Positions 45,469-53,269 of a DNA stretch of 64,000 nt are shown in pieces. The stretch covers positions 124,001 through 188,000 of the forward strand of contig NZ_JAUASW010000003.1 in assembly GCF_030345705.1 (NCBI RefSeq), written 5' to 3'. The notes under the pieces were generated by a model. That model had not been told where the DNA came from, made no database searches, and saw only the letters and a list, made by a program, of their open reading frames with translations. The translations under genes and the position numbers were made by a program. How positions within the stretch are numbered: the stretch's first letter is position 1; every line of letters starts with the position of its first letter. This DNA is from Pelomonas sp. SE-A7 (GTDB lineage Bacteria > Pseudomonadota > Gammaproteobacteria > Burkholderiales > Burkholderiaceae_C).

Positions 45469-45506
45469 CAAAACCCAAAGATTATATGTGGAAACCCGAA
45501 GTTTCC
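45469..45506 (-). promoter_or_regulatory. Probable promoter of the atp operon with inverted repeat
   Basis: On the minus strand a perfect TATAAT (45486-45481) lies upstream of atpI. TTGTCA is present but 20 bases away, which is long for a -35 element, so another factor may help. Between them is GGAAAC (45490-45495), CCGAA, GTTTCC (45501-45506), a perfect 6-bp inverted repeat that might be an operator. Confidence 0.5.
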
Positions 45507-45576
45507 TGACAATCCCGGGCGCCGCGCCCCAGAAAAGGACAGCGCAGACGAGCCCGGCCAGTGCCGGAAGTGGGGC

Positions 45577-46473
45577 TCAGCCCCGTGCAGGCCTCGGTGC
45601 AAACCCGCAGACCGGCAACTGGACCTTCAGCACACAACCCGCAAAGGGCTCGCGTGCCAGCTCATCGGTCGGGCGCCCATCACGTGCGGTGGTGATGTAG
45701 AGCGTCTTGAGGTCCGGGCCGCCGAAGGCCGGCATCGTCGGACAGCGCACCGGCAACCGGACCGCCTGCAGCAACTCGCCCGCGGGCGACAGTCGCACGA
45801 TGCGCGCGCCTTCGTACATCGCGACCCACAGGCAACCCTCGGCATCAACGGTCGCGCCATCGGGCCGGCCGCCGTAGCTTTCCAGAGGTTCGCCGGCCAC
45901 GCGAGCCGGGAACCGGGCGAAGCGGCGCCGATTCGCAATCGCCCCGGTCGCCGGATCGAAGTCGAAGGCGTAGATCTCATGCGCCTTGGTGTCGGTCCAG
46001 TACATCGTGCCCTGGTCCGGGCTCCAGGCCAGGCCGTTGGAATTGGTGATGCCCTCGGCCATGCGCTGGAAACCGCCGTCGGCCCAGCGGTACAGCGCCG
46101 CTTCGGGCTGGCGCGCGTCGTCGATGGTGCCTATCCAGAAGCGGCCGGCGGCGTCCGGCTTGCCGTCGTTGAAACGCTGCTTGGCCGGATCGAAAGGCGG
46201 CGCTCCCAGCTGCCGGCTACCACCGGTGGCGGTATCCAGATGCCAGAGCCCGTCGCGCCTCGCAACCAGCAGACCGCCCTGTTCGGCCAAGGCGATGCAG
46301 CCCGGTTCGGCCTCCAGCTGCCAGCTCCTGAGGGCACCGTCTGCGGCGAGCCTGAGCACCTGGTGTGCGGCGATGTCCACGTAGTAGAGCGCCTGCTCGG
46401 CCTCGCACCACAAGGGGGATTCGCCCAGCCGGGCCGGTGCAGCGCCGGCGCATTCGATCAGCAATTCATTCAT
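45577..46473 (-). CDS. SMP-30/gluconolactonase/LRE family protein
   Basis: Six-bladed beta-propeller, 298 residues, likely a metal-dependent sugar lactonase acting in the cytoplasm. ARLGESPLWCEAEQALYYVD supplies the first metal-binding Glu (near residue 18); GKPDAAGRFWIGTIDD, GITNSNGLAWSPDQGTMYWTD and GRPDGATVDAEGCLWVAMY supply the Asn and Asp positions of the site. All metal ligands appear present, so it should be active. It is followed at a distance by an acetyltransferase gene and does not look like part of the atp operon. The lactone substrate is unknown; no sugar-catabolic genes adjoin. Confidence 0.9.
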   Translation of the reverse strand: MNELLIECAGAAPARLGESPLWCEAEQALYYVDIAAHQVLRLAADGALRSWQLEAEPGCIALAEQGGLLVARRDGLWHLDTATGGSRQLGAPPFDPAKQRFNDGKPDAAGRFWIGTIDDARQPEAALYRWADGGFQRMAEGITNSNGLAWSPDQGTMYWTDTKAHEIYAFDFDPATGAIANRRRFARFPARVAGEPLESYGGRPDGATVDAEGCLWVAMYEGARIVRLSPAGELLQAVRLPVRCPTMPAFGGPDLKTLYITTARDGRPTDELAREPFAGCVLKVQLPVCGFAPRPARG

Positions 46474-46511
46474 GGCCGGCGATGCTAGGGCCGAAACCGC
46501 AGGTAACCCGG

Positions 46512-47003
46512 TCAGCCCAGTTCCACTTTGAGGTAGTGGGCGCCCGGGATGGGATTGAAATAGAACGGCGGCACTTCGACGAAGCCCAGGCTCTCGTACA
46601 GGCCGCGCGCCGCCTCCATGTCGTCCAGCGTGTCGAGCAACATATTGGAATAGCCAGCCTCGGTCGCCCGGTCTATCAGCGCCTGGGTCAGGCTGCGGCC
46701 GAGGCCGAAACGGCGGAAGGCCGGGCGGACGAAGAGCCGCTTCATCTCGCAGGCGTTCGGGTAGTCGGAATCGGTCAGATCCCGAAATGCGCCGCAGCCC
46801 GCCGGCTGGCCATCGACCCAGGCGACGAGGAACACGCCACGCGGCTGTGCGTAGGGCCCGGGCAGGCCGGCCAGTTCGGCCTCGAAGCCCTGGAAGCAGA
46901 GGTCGACCGCCAGGCTCTCGCTGTAATCGATCAGCAGCTTGCGCGCCTCATCCCACTGCTCGGCACTCTCGGGCACCCGCAGCATGATCTCGGGACTGCT
47001 CAT
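46512..47003 (-). CDS. GNAT family N-acetyltransferase
   Basis: Acetyl-CoA-dependent acetyltransferase of 163 residues. The CoA-binding signature is MKRLFVRPAFRRFGLGRSLT (Arg-x-x-Gly-x-Gly/Ala in RRFGLG), preceded by VAWVDGQPAGCGAFRDL and followed by NMLLDTLDDMEAARGLYESL and GFVEVPPFYFNP, a pattern I associate with small amino-acid or polyamine acetyltransferases of the PA4866-like group. Its ATG overlaps the stop of the cytochrome b561 gene (ATGA). The acceptor is unknown. Confidence 0.88.
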   Translation of the reverse strand: MSSPEIMLRVPESAEQWDEARKLLIDYSESLAVDLCFQGFEAELAGLPGPYAQPRGVFLVAWVDGQPAGCGAFRDLTDSDYPNACEMKRLFVRPAFRRFGLGRSLTQALIDRATEAGYSNMLLDTLDDMEAARGLYESLGFVEVPPFYFNPIPGAHYLKVELG

Positions 47004-47698
47004 TCCCCTCCCCCCATCACAACGAGCAAATAGACGGCTGCCACGCAGGCCGCCAATAGCGTCAGCGCAAACAGGCGCGTGGCCACGGTATCGCGGGTGG
47101 CGGGTACATGGGCCGGCAAGCGCTTGTTGCCGCTCAGCATGGGGCCGATCAGGTCGCGCCCATGGCCGAAGCGGTAATAGATGATGGCCACCACATGCAG
47201 GCCTATCAGCAGGAACAGGCCCCACTGGCCCCAGCTCTTGTGATAACCGGTCCAGGCCAGGCTGGCCTCGCTGGAGACCAGGCGTATCAGCGGCCCGGTG
47301 TTGGCGATCTCGTCGTCGGCAATCAGGCCCGAACCGATCTGCATCAGCAGCCAGACCAGCATGGCCAGCACAGACAGTCCGCCCAGCGGGTTGTGGCCCA
47401 CGTCGAAATGCTCGCCCTCACGTGGCTTGCGGCGCAGGTAGCGCCAGATGGCCGCCGGGCTGTAGATGAAATGGGTGAAGCGCGACCAGCGCCCGCCGAC
47501 CAGGCCCCACAGCAGCCGGAAGCCCACCAGGGCCAGCACCGCATAGCCCAGCCGCATATGCCAGACCATGGCATTGCCACCGATCTTGGCGCTGGTCACC
47601 GAGCCCAGCACGCACAGTACCAGGGCCCAGTGGAACAGCCGGGTCGGCAGGTCCCAGACCCGCACCTCTTCATGATCCTGATGACGACCGTCGGCCAT
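47000..47698 (-). CDS. Cytochrome b561 domain membrane protein
   Basis: Quinol-linked membrane cytochrome of 232 residues with four to five helices: VWDLPTRLFHWALVLCVLGS with the first haem His, GNAMVWHMRLGYAVLALVGF with the next, WTGYHKSWGQWGLFLLIGLH with two more, and a final C-terminal helix FALTLLAACVAAVYLLVVMG. The opening VRVWDLPTRLFHW is characteristic of the b-type cytochromes paired with soluble c-type cytochromes. A cytochrome c' gene is divergent 136 bases away, so an electron-transfer partnership is plausible. Overlaps the acetyltransferase start by four bases. Confidence 0.92.
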   Translation of the reverse strand: MADGRHQDHEEVRVWDLPTRLFHWALVLCVLGSVTSAKIGGNAMVWHMRLGYAVLALVGFRLLWGLVGGRWSRFTHFIYSPAAIWRYLRRKPREGEHFDVGHNPLGGLSVLAMLVWLLMQIGSGLIADDEIANTGPLIRLVSSEASLAWTGYHKSWGQWGLFLLIGLHVVAIIYYRFGHGRDLIGPMLSGNKRLPAHVPATRDTVATRLFALTLLAACVAAVYLLVVMGGGE

Positions 47699-47834
47699 GC
47701 CTCTTGCTTGCAATCCCGCAGTGCGAAGGCGGCAACGATACCGCAGCACGCCGGCGCTGCAAATTCCATACACTCGACCGCGCGGCGGTGCCGCCGCATC
47801 CTCAGCCCCACCTCTCGCAGCAAAGGATTCCCGG

Positions 47835-48293
47835 ATGTTCAAGCAAGTTCTGATCGCCCTGGCCGGCACCGTCGTCCTGGCTGGTGCCGCCCAGGCCCAG
47901 CAGCGCCCCGAGCAGGCCATCAAGTACCGCAAGTCGGTGATGACGCTGATGGGCTCGCATTTCGGCCGCCTGGGCGCCATGGCCCAGGGCCGCATCCCCT
48001 TCGATGCCGCGGTCGCGGCCGACAACGCCCAACTCGTCGCCATGCTGGCCAAGCTGCCGTTCAACTCGTTCGGACCCGGCACCGACAAGGGCCTGCCGCA
48101 CCGCGCCAAGCCCGAGGTCTGGACCGAAACGGCCAAATTCAAGGAAGCGGCCGACGCCTTCCAGGCCGAGGCGCCCAAGCTGGAAGCCGCTGCCAAGACC
48201 GGCAATCTCGATCAGTTCAAGGCAGCCTTCGGCGCCGTGGGCAAGACCTGCAAGGCCTGCCACGACACGTTCCAGGCCGAAAAGGACAACTGA
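47835..48293 (+). CDS. Cytochrome c' (class II c-type cytochrome)
   Basis: Periplasmic four-helix-bundle haem protein of 152 residues with a Sec signal ending GAAQAQ. Haem attaches at CKACH (residues 142-146) near the C-terminus, as in class II cytochromes, within VGKTCKACHDTFQAEK. RKSVMTLMGSHFGRLGAMAQ and FNSFGPGTDKG fit the family. Such proteins bind NO or carry electrons and are common in denitrifying or phototrophic betaproteobacteria. Divergent from the b561 gene, which may reduce it. Confidence 0.95.
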   Translation: MFKQVLIALAGTVVLAGAAQAQQRPEQAIKYRKSVMTLMGSHFGRLGAMAQGRIPFDAAVAADNAQLVAMLAKLPFNSFGPGTDKGLPHRAKPEVWTETAKFKEAADAFQAEAPKLEAAAKTGNLDQFKAAFGAVGKTCKACHDTFQAEKDN

Positions 48294-48304
48294 AGCAGTC
48301 GTTC

Positions 48305-49144
48305 CTAGAGGCGAACCTGGCCATGGATCAGCGACGCCACGTCTCCGCCTATCCAGGTCGCCTCGGCATCGCGCCAGACATGGACCCGGCCGTCGCGACC
48401 CAGAGCCTTGCCCTGGCCGGCCAGATAGGCCTCGGGTGCATGGCCGGCCTGCATCAGCCATAGCGCCAGGCCGGCGTTGAGGCTTCCGGTGACCGGATCC
48501 TCGGGCACACCCAGGCCCGGCACGAAGCCCCGCACCTCGAACTGCAGTTCCTGGCCGGCCGGATAGGCGCCGACCACGCCGAGCTTCAGTCCCTTCATCG
48601 CTATGAAGTCCGGCTTCAGCGCCAGTACCGCTTCGGCGCTGGCCAGCCGCGCGGCCATCCACTGCGGACCGTTGTCGACCCAGACCAGGTCCAGCATCTC
48701 TGCTTCCTGAAGCCCCAGCGCGCGCAGCGCCTGCTCGCGCAGTTCCGGCTCGACCGGCCCCGAGCGGCGCAGCGGCGGCGCGGCGAAAGCCAGTCGAGCC
48801 CCCTGACGCTTGATCCGCACCAGGCCGATCTCGCATTGCTGCATTACTTCGCCCGGCTTCTTGGGGTCGCCGCCGCTGGCCAGCCAGGCATGGGCCGAGC
48901 CCAGCGTCGGATGGCCGGCGAAAGGCAGCTCGCCGCCGGGCGTGAAGATGCGCACCCGGTAGTCGGCCGCCGGGTCGGTCGGCTCCAGCAGGAAGGTGGT
49001 CTCCGACAAATTGGTCCAGCGCGCGAACGCCGCCATCTCGGCATCGCTCAGGCCTCCACCATCAACGACCACGGCCAGAGCGTTGCCCTTGAGCGGCTGG
49101 GCGGTGAACACATCGACTTGCACGAAGCGGCGCAGCAGGCTCAT
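48305..49144 (-). CDS. PhzF family isomerase
   Basis: Diaminopimelate-epimerase-fold protein of 279 residues. Landmarks are RFVQVDVFTAQPLKGNALAV at the N-terminus, WTNLSETTFLLEP with the catalytic Glu near residue 48, IFTPGGELPFAGHPTLGSAH, and EDPVTGSLNAGLALWL. Family members isomerise trans-2,3-dihydro-3-hydroxyanthranilate in phenazine synthesis, but most genomic copies act on unknown small molecules and no other phz gene is present. Its ATG overlaps the stop of the acetyltransferase gene (ATGA), last of a four-gene operon. Confidence 0.92.
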   Translation of the reverse strand: MSLLRRFVQVDVFTAQPLKGNALAVVVDGGGLSDAEMAAFARWTNLSETTFLLEPTDPAADYRVRIFTPGGELPFAGHPTLGSAHAWLASGGDPKKPGEVMQQCEIGLVRIKRQGARLAFAAPPLRRSGPVEPELREQALRALGLQEAEMLDLVWVDNGPQWMAARLASAEAVLALKPDFIAMKGLKLGVVGAYPAGQELQFEVRGFVPGLGVPEDPVTGSLNAGLALWLMQAGHAPEAYLAGQGKALGRDGRVHVWRDAEATWIGGDVASLIHGQVRL

Positions 49145-49599
49145 TTCGATTCCTCTTTGTTCTGCAGATAGAGCCCCGGCCGCACCACCTCCATGCCGCG
49201 GTCCGGCGTGGCCAGCGGCTGGAAGCCGTGGCGGGCATAGAGCCCGTGGGCATCGCGGGTGAACAGCGAAAAGCGTCGCAGCCCTTGCAAGGCCGGGTGG
49301 GCCATCACGGCCGCGATCAGCGCATCGCCGAGGCCGCGCCCGCGCAGGCCGTCCTCGACGAACACGTCGCAGAGATAGGCAAACGTGGCCTGGTCCGTGA
49401 TCGCGCGGGCATAGCCGCGCAGCCGGCCTGTCTCGTCGCGCAGCACGAAGTTCAGCGAGCTCCGCATCGCCCTTTCGAGCAGATCCAGCGGAATGCCTTC
49501 GCACCAGTAGGCGGTGACTAGATAGGCATGGGCGGCCGTCAGATCGGCCCGATCCCAGGCCGTGTCTACGCGCCAGTTCTCCGGCAGGGCCTCGGCCAT
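49141..49599 (-). CDS. GNAT family N-acetyltransferase in the racemase operon
   Basis: A 152-residue acetyltransferase. FVEDGLRGRGLGDALIAAVM is the acetyl-CoA loop, LCDVF precedes it, and RFSLFTRDAHGLYARHGFQP is the C-terminal signature. The segment YLVTAYWCEGIPLDLLERAM replaces the usual first helix and recalls acetyltransferases annotated for aminoglycosides or amino acids. Its ATG overlaps the aminotransferase stop (TGATG), and its stop overlaps the phzF-like start. Substrate unknown. Confidence 0.88.
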   Translation of the reverse strand: MAEALPENWRVDTAWDRADLTAAHAYLVTAYWCEGIPLDLLERAMRSSLNFVLRDETGRLRGYARAITDQATFAYLCDVFVEDGLRGRGLGDALIAAVMAHPALQGLRRFSLFTRDAHGLYARHGFQPLATPDRGMEVVRPGLYLQNKEESK

Positions 49600-50807
49600 C
49601 AAGGAGCCGGGGCTTCGGCCGTGGCCATCACCTCGCGCAGCACCTTGCCCAGGATGGCGACGCCGTCGCGTATCAGCTCGGGCGTCAGCGTCACGAAGGA
49701 CAGGCGCAGCGTGCGCAGATCCGGCGACTGGGCGTAGAAAGCCGCGCCGGGCACGAAGGCGATACCCGCGTCCACCGCCTGCGGCAGCAGGGCCATGGCG
49801 TCGAAGCCCTCGGGCAGGCGGATCCAGAAGAACATGCCACCCTCGGGCTTCAGCCATTCGCAGCCCTCGGGCAGGTGCTGCTGGAGCGACTCGGCCATGG
49901 CATCGCGATTGGCCTTGTAGCGCGCACGGATGCTGGGGATATGGCCTTCCAGGAAGCCGTTCTTGATGACCTCATGGACCACGCGCTGGTTGAAGCCCGG
50001 CGTGTGCAGGTCGGCCGCTTGCTTGGCCTGCAGCAGCTTGGGATACAGCTCCTTTGGGGCGATGAGGTAGCCCAGGCGGAAGCCGGGCGTCAGGATCTTG
50101 GAGAACGAGCCCAGGTAGATCGTGCCCTCGGGCCACAGCGAGGCCAGGGCCGGCGGTGGCGCCTGATCGAACCAGAGGTCGCCATAGGGGTTGTCTTCGA
50201 CGATGGGCACGCCGGCCGCCTTGGCCGCGGTCACCACGGCCTGGCGGCGCTCCTGGCTCATCACCCGGCCGGTGGGGTTCTGGTAGTTGGGCAGCAGGTA
50301 GGCGAAGCGGGTGCCGGGCGCATCATGGGCCAGGCGGCCGAAGGCCTCGGGGCGCACGCCCTCGTGGTCGCTCTCCAGGCTGGTGAAGATCGGCTCATAG
50401 GGCGTGAAGGCCTGCAGCGCGCCGAGGTAGGTGGGAGTCTCCACGGCCACCGGTGCACCCTGGTCGCACAACACCTTGCCGACCAGGTCCAGGCCCTGCT
50501 GGGAACCGCTGGTGATCAGGACCTGGTCCGGATCGATCTTCATGCCCAGCTGGGCCACGCGGGCCGCCACCCACTCGCGCAGCGGCGCGAAGCCTTCGCT
50601 GGCCGCGTATTGCAGCGATTCCTTGGCGTTGTGGGTCAGCACGGCATCGCAGGCCGCCTTCAGTGCCTCGACCGGGAAGGTGTCGGCCGAGGGCAGGCCG
50701 CCGGCCATCGACAGGATGCCGGGCTTTTCGGTGACCTTGAGGATCTCGCGAATGATCGAGGGGTTCATGCGCGCGGCGCGGCGCGCTTGGGTCCAGACAG
50801 TACTCAT
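49599..50807 (-). CDS. PLP-dependent class I/II aminotransferase (2-aminoadipate transaminase/LysN-like)
   Basis: Fold-type I transaminase of 402 residues. The PLP Lys is in GSFSKILTPGFRLGYL (near residue 245), with NYQNPTGRVMSQERR, VEDNPYGDLWFD and VLITSGSQQGLDLVGKVLCD before it. The opening SIIREILKVTEKPGILSMAGGLPS matches the 2-aminoadipate/multisubstrate group (LysN, KAT II-like). It is second in the operon, 22 bases after the racemase gene. A role in amino acid interconversion together with the racemase and the MocR regulator is likely; the substrate pair is not readable. Confidence 0.92.
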   Translation of the reverse strand: MSTVWTQARRAARMNPSIIREILKVTEKPGILSMAGGLPSADTFPVEALKAACDAVLTHNAKESLQYAASEGFAPLREWVAARVAQLGMKIDPDQVLITSGSQQGLDLVGKVLCDQGAPVAVETPTYLGALQAFTPYEPIFTSLESDHEGVRPEAFGRLAHDAPGTRFAYLLPNYQNPTGRVMSQERRQAVVTAAKAAGVPIVEDNPYGDLWFDQAPPPALASLWPEGTIYLGSFSKILTPGFRLGYLIAPKELYPKLLQAKQAADLHTPGFNQRVVHEVIKNGFLEGHIPSIRARYKANRDAMAESLQQHLPEGCEWLKPEGGMFFWIRLPEGFDAMALLPQAVDAGIAFVPGAAFYAQSPDLRTLRLSFVTLTPELIRDGVAILGKVLREVMATAEAPAP

Positions 50808-50829
50808 GGCTCTCTCGGTTGCAACGGGC

Positions 50830-51576
50830 TCAACGGCCCTGGGAATCATCATAGGCAAGCAGCAGCCAGTCGACGGCGGCTTGCGCATGCAGGGCCGTGC
50901 CGTCGAACAGCGGCAGCAGGTCGGCGTCGCGCTGCACATCGAGCAGCAGGCACAGCTCGGTGCAGCCGAGGATCACGGCCTCGGCGCCGGCGCCGGCCAG
51001 CTCGGCAATCGCCCCGCGGTAGAACTGGCGCGAGCGCTCGAGCACCTGGCCGCGGCACAGCTCCTCGTAGATCACGCGATGGACCTCGGTCCGCTGCTGC
51101 TCGCCCGGAATCAGGATCTCGATGCCATGCCGGTCCCGCATGCGGCCGCGATAGAACTCGCCTTCCATCGTGTAGCGGGTGGCCAGCAGGCCGGCGCGGC
51201 GCACGCCGGCCGCCTTCAGGGCCTCGGCCGTGGCATCGACGATGTGGATCAGCGGCAGGCCACCGAGGCTCTCGACCTGGTCGGCCACCTTGTGCATGGT
51301 GTTGGCGGCAATCATCAGCGCGCCGGCCCCGGCCGCCTTGAGCCCCGCCGCGGCCTCGCCGAGCAGCAGGCCGGCCGCCTCCCAGTCGCCCGAGCGCTGC
51401 AGCGCCTCGACCTCGGCGAAGTCGACGCTGTGCATCAGCAGCCGGGCACTGTGCAGGCCGCCCAGGCGCGCGGCCACGGAGCGGTTCAGCAGCTGGTAGA
51501 GATGGCTGCTGGATTCCCAGCTCATCCCGGCCAGGATGCCGAGGATGCGCGGCTGGCGTCTCGAAGCAGGGTTCAT
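50830..51576 (-). CDS. Aspartate/glutamate racemase family protein (YgeA-like) lacking the first catalytic cysteine
   Basis: Cofactor-independent amino acid racemase fold, 248 residues. The second catalytic Cys is present in AVILGCTELCLLLDVQ (near 205), but the first Cys/Thr position before Asn-Thr reads ALMIAANTMHKVADQV, that is Ala. ILGILAGMSWESSSHLYQLL, RLLMHSVDF and PLIHIVDATAEALKAAG are otherwise standard YgeA-like sequence. Loss of one acid/base could mean one-directional catalysis or another reaction. First gene of the four-gene operon, divergent from the MocR-type regulator. The ATG at 51576 begins the NPASRRQPRILGILAGMSW segment. Confidence 0.87.
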   Translation of the reverse strand: MNPASRRQPRILGILAGMSWESSSHLYQLLNRSVAARLGGLHSARLLMHSVDFAEVEALQRSGDWEAAGLLLGEAAAGLKAAGAGALMIAANTMHKVADQVESLGGLPLIHIVDATAEALKAAGVRRAGLLATRYTMEGEFYRGRMRDRHGIEILIPGEQQRTEVHRVIYEELCRGQVLERSRQFYRGAIAELAGAGAEAVILGCTELCLLLDVQRDADLLPLFDGTALHAQAAVDWLLLAYDDSQGR

Positions 51577-51650
51577 GGCGGCCCAGTCTAGCGGCTCGAC
51601 CAGTACAGCACCGATACACTCACCCGTACATCGAACGGATCTGTATTGGC
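51577..51650. promoter_or_regulatory. Divergent promoter/operator region of the racemase operon and MocR gene
   Basis: Within 74 bases there are four GTACA/GATACA/GTAT-type words: GTACAG (51603), CCGATACA (51611-51618), GTACAT (51626) and TGTATTGG (51642-51649). The second and fourth form an imperfect inverted repeat (one mismatch). MocR/GntR proteins typically bind repeated ATAC/GTAC-type half-sites overlapping their own divergent promoter, so this is the probable operator. Confidence 0.45.
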
Positions 51651-53078
51651 ATGAGCACCAGCACAAGCAGCCCCCGCGACCAACTCATACGCAGTGCCAG
51701 CACGCCGCTGGCCCAGCAGTTGGCCCAGCGCTATGCCGAGCGCATACAGCAGCGACTGCTGCTGCCCGGCGCCCGCCTGCCCTCGGTGCGCGAATGCGCC
51801 CGCCACCATGGCGTGAGCCCCTACACCGTGGTCGCCGCTTACGACCAGCTGCTGGCCGCCGGCCTGCTGGAGGCGCGCAAGCAGCGCGGCTTCTTCGTGC
51901 GTGAATCGGCCCCCAAGCTCAAACCGGCCGCCCGCAGCGCGCCGGTGGCCACCGCGCCGCGGGCCTTCGATGCCACGGCCCTGATACGCGGCATGTTCCA
52001 GGCCGACGCCGCCACCTCGCCCGGACTGGGCACCCTGCCCGCCGATTGGCTGGACCGGCCCATGCTGCAGAGCGCGCTGCGCAAGGTCGTGGCCCAGGGA
52101 GCTGATGCGCTGACCCTTCAGTACGGCGAGCCTGGCGGCGATGTGCGCTTGCGCGAGGTGCTGGCCCAGCGGCTCAATGCCGACCTGGGAATTGCAGCCA
52201 CGCCCAGCCAGGTCCTGAGCACCGTAGGCGCGACCCATGCGCTGGACCTGATCACCCGCGGTCTCTTGCAACCGGGCGATGCGGTGCTGGTCGACGACCC
52301 AGGCTGGGCCATCGAGTACGCCCGCCTGACCCAGGCCGGCATGCGCCTGCTGCCGGTGCCGCGCGGCGCCGATGGCCCCGACCTCGCGGTGATGGACCGC
52401 CTGATCGACGAGCACCGGCCGCGCATGTATGTCACCGTCTCGGTACTGCACAACCCGACCGGCCAGACCCTGAGCCTGGCCGCTGCCCACCAGATCCTCA
52501 AGCTGGCCGAGCGGGCCGACCTGCTGATCGTCGAGGACGACACCTATGCCTTCATGGCGCCCAACCATGCTCCGCGGCTGTCGGCGCTGGACGGGCTCAG
52601 GCGCACGCTCTACGTGTCGGGTTTCTCCAAGATCCTCACGCCGGCCTGGCGGGTCGGCTATGTGGCAGCCAGCCCCGAGCGCATAGACAAGCTGACCAAC
52701 CTCAAGCTGCTGTCCACGCTGACCACCAGCCCCTTGATGGAGCGCGCCGTGGCGCTATGCCTGGAGCAAGGCCAGCTGCGCCGCCACGCCGAGCGAGTCA
52801 ATACCCGGCTCGATGCGGCTCGGCAGCGCGCCGTGCGCCTGGCCCTGGACGCCGGCTGCCAGTTCATCACGCCGCCGCAAGGCCTGTTCGGCTGGGTCGA
52901 TGTGGGCGTGGACACCGAGCGCGCCGCCCAGCGTCTGCTGGACCTGGGCTGGCTGATCGCGCCCGGCCTGCTGTTCAGCGCCACGCGCCGGGCCGGCACC
53001 GCCATGCGCATCAATTTCGCGACCGCCCAGGACGCTCGCTTCTGGAAGCTGCTGCAGACCTTGCGGCAGGAACTTTGA
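51651..53078 (+). CDS. MocR/PdxR-type transcriptional regulator (GntR HTH fused to aminotransferase domain)
   Basis: Regulator of 475 residues. The GntR winged helix is at about 18-85: LPSVRECARHHGVSPYTVVA, AYDQLLAAGLLEARKQRGFF. The aminotransferase-like domain keeps the PLP Lys in YVSGFSKILTPAWRVGYV near residue 325 and the NPTGQTL and VEDDTYAFMAPNH segments, so it probably binds PLP or an aldimine as effector. Divergent from the racemase/aminotransferase operon, which is its likely target. In such proteins the effector is often an amino acid aldimine; which one is unknown. Confidence 0.93.
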   Translation: MSTSTSSPRDQLIRSASTPLAQQLAQRYAERIQQRLLLPGARLPSVRECARHHGVSPYTVVAAYDQLLAAGLLEARKQRGFFVRESAPKLKPAARSAPVATAPRAFDATALIRGMFQADAATSPGLGTLPADWLDRPMLQSALRKVVAQGADALTLQYGEPGGDVRLREVLAQRLNADLGIAATPSQVLSTVGATHALDLITRGLLQPGDAVLVDDPGWAIEYARLTQAGMRLLPVPRGADGPDLAVMDRLIDEHRPRMYVTVSVLHNPTGQTLSLAAAHQILKLAERADLLIVEDDTYAFMAPNHAPRLSALDGLRRTLYVSGFSKILTPAWRVGYVAASPERIDKLTNLKLLSTLTTSPLMERAVALCLEQGQLRRHAERVNTRLDAARQRAVRLALDAGCQFITPPQGLFGWVDVGVDTERAAQRLLDLGWLIAPGLLFSATRRAGTAMRINFATAQDARFWKLLQTLRQEL

Positions 53079-53269
53079 GCGATCCACGCACCCTTGGTGT
53101 GCGCTCACTGGCACGGTCTGGTGCATGGCCTCGGCGGCTCATAAACAGCCGCAAAAAAATCGCCGCGAATCGCTGGGACTTTGCGCCGCAGGCGGGCTCA
53201 GGCGGCTAGGATTTGCGCTTTCCGGCAGGCCTTGAACCCCGCTTGTCGCCCCGCTGTTTTCGTACCGAC

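Noticed and set aside
53109..53125. Sigma-54-like sequence TGGCACG...GTGCA upstream of the receiver gene
   Set aside because: The GG-to-GC spacing is one base too long and the -12 element is imperfect.
53134..53159. Stem-loop GCGGCT/AGCCGC followed by seven A residues
   Set aside because: The run is A on the plus strand and precedes the stem on the minus strand, so it does not fit a terminator in either direction.
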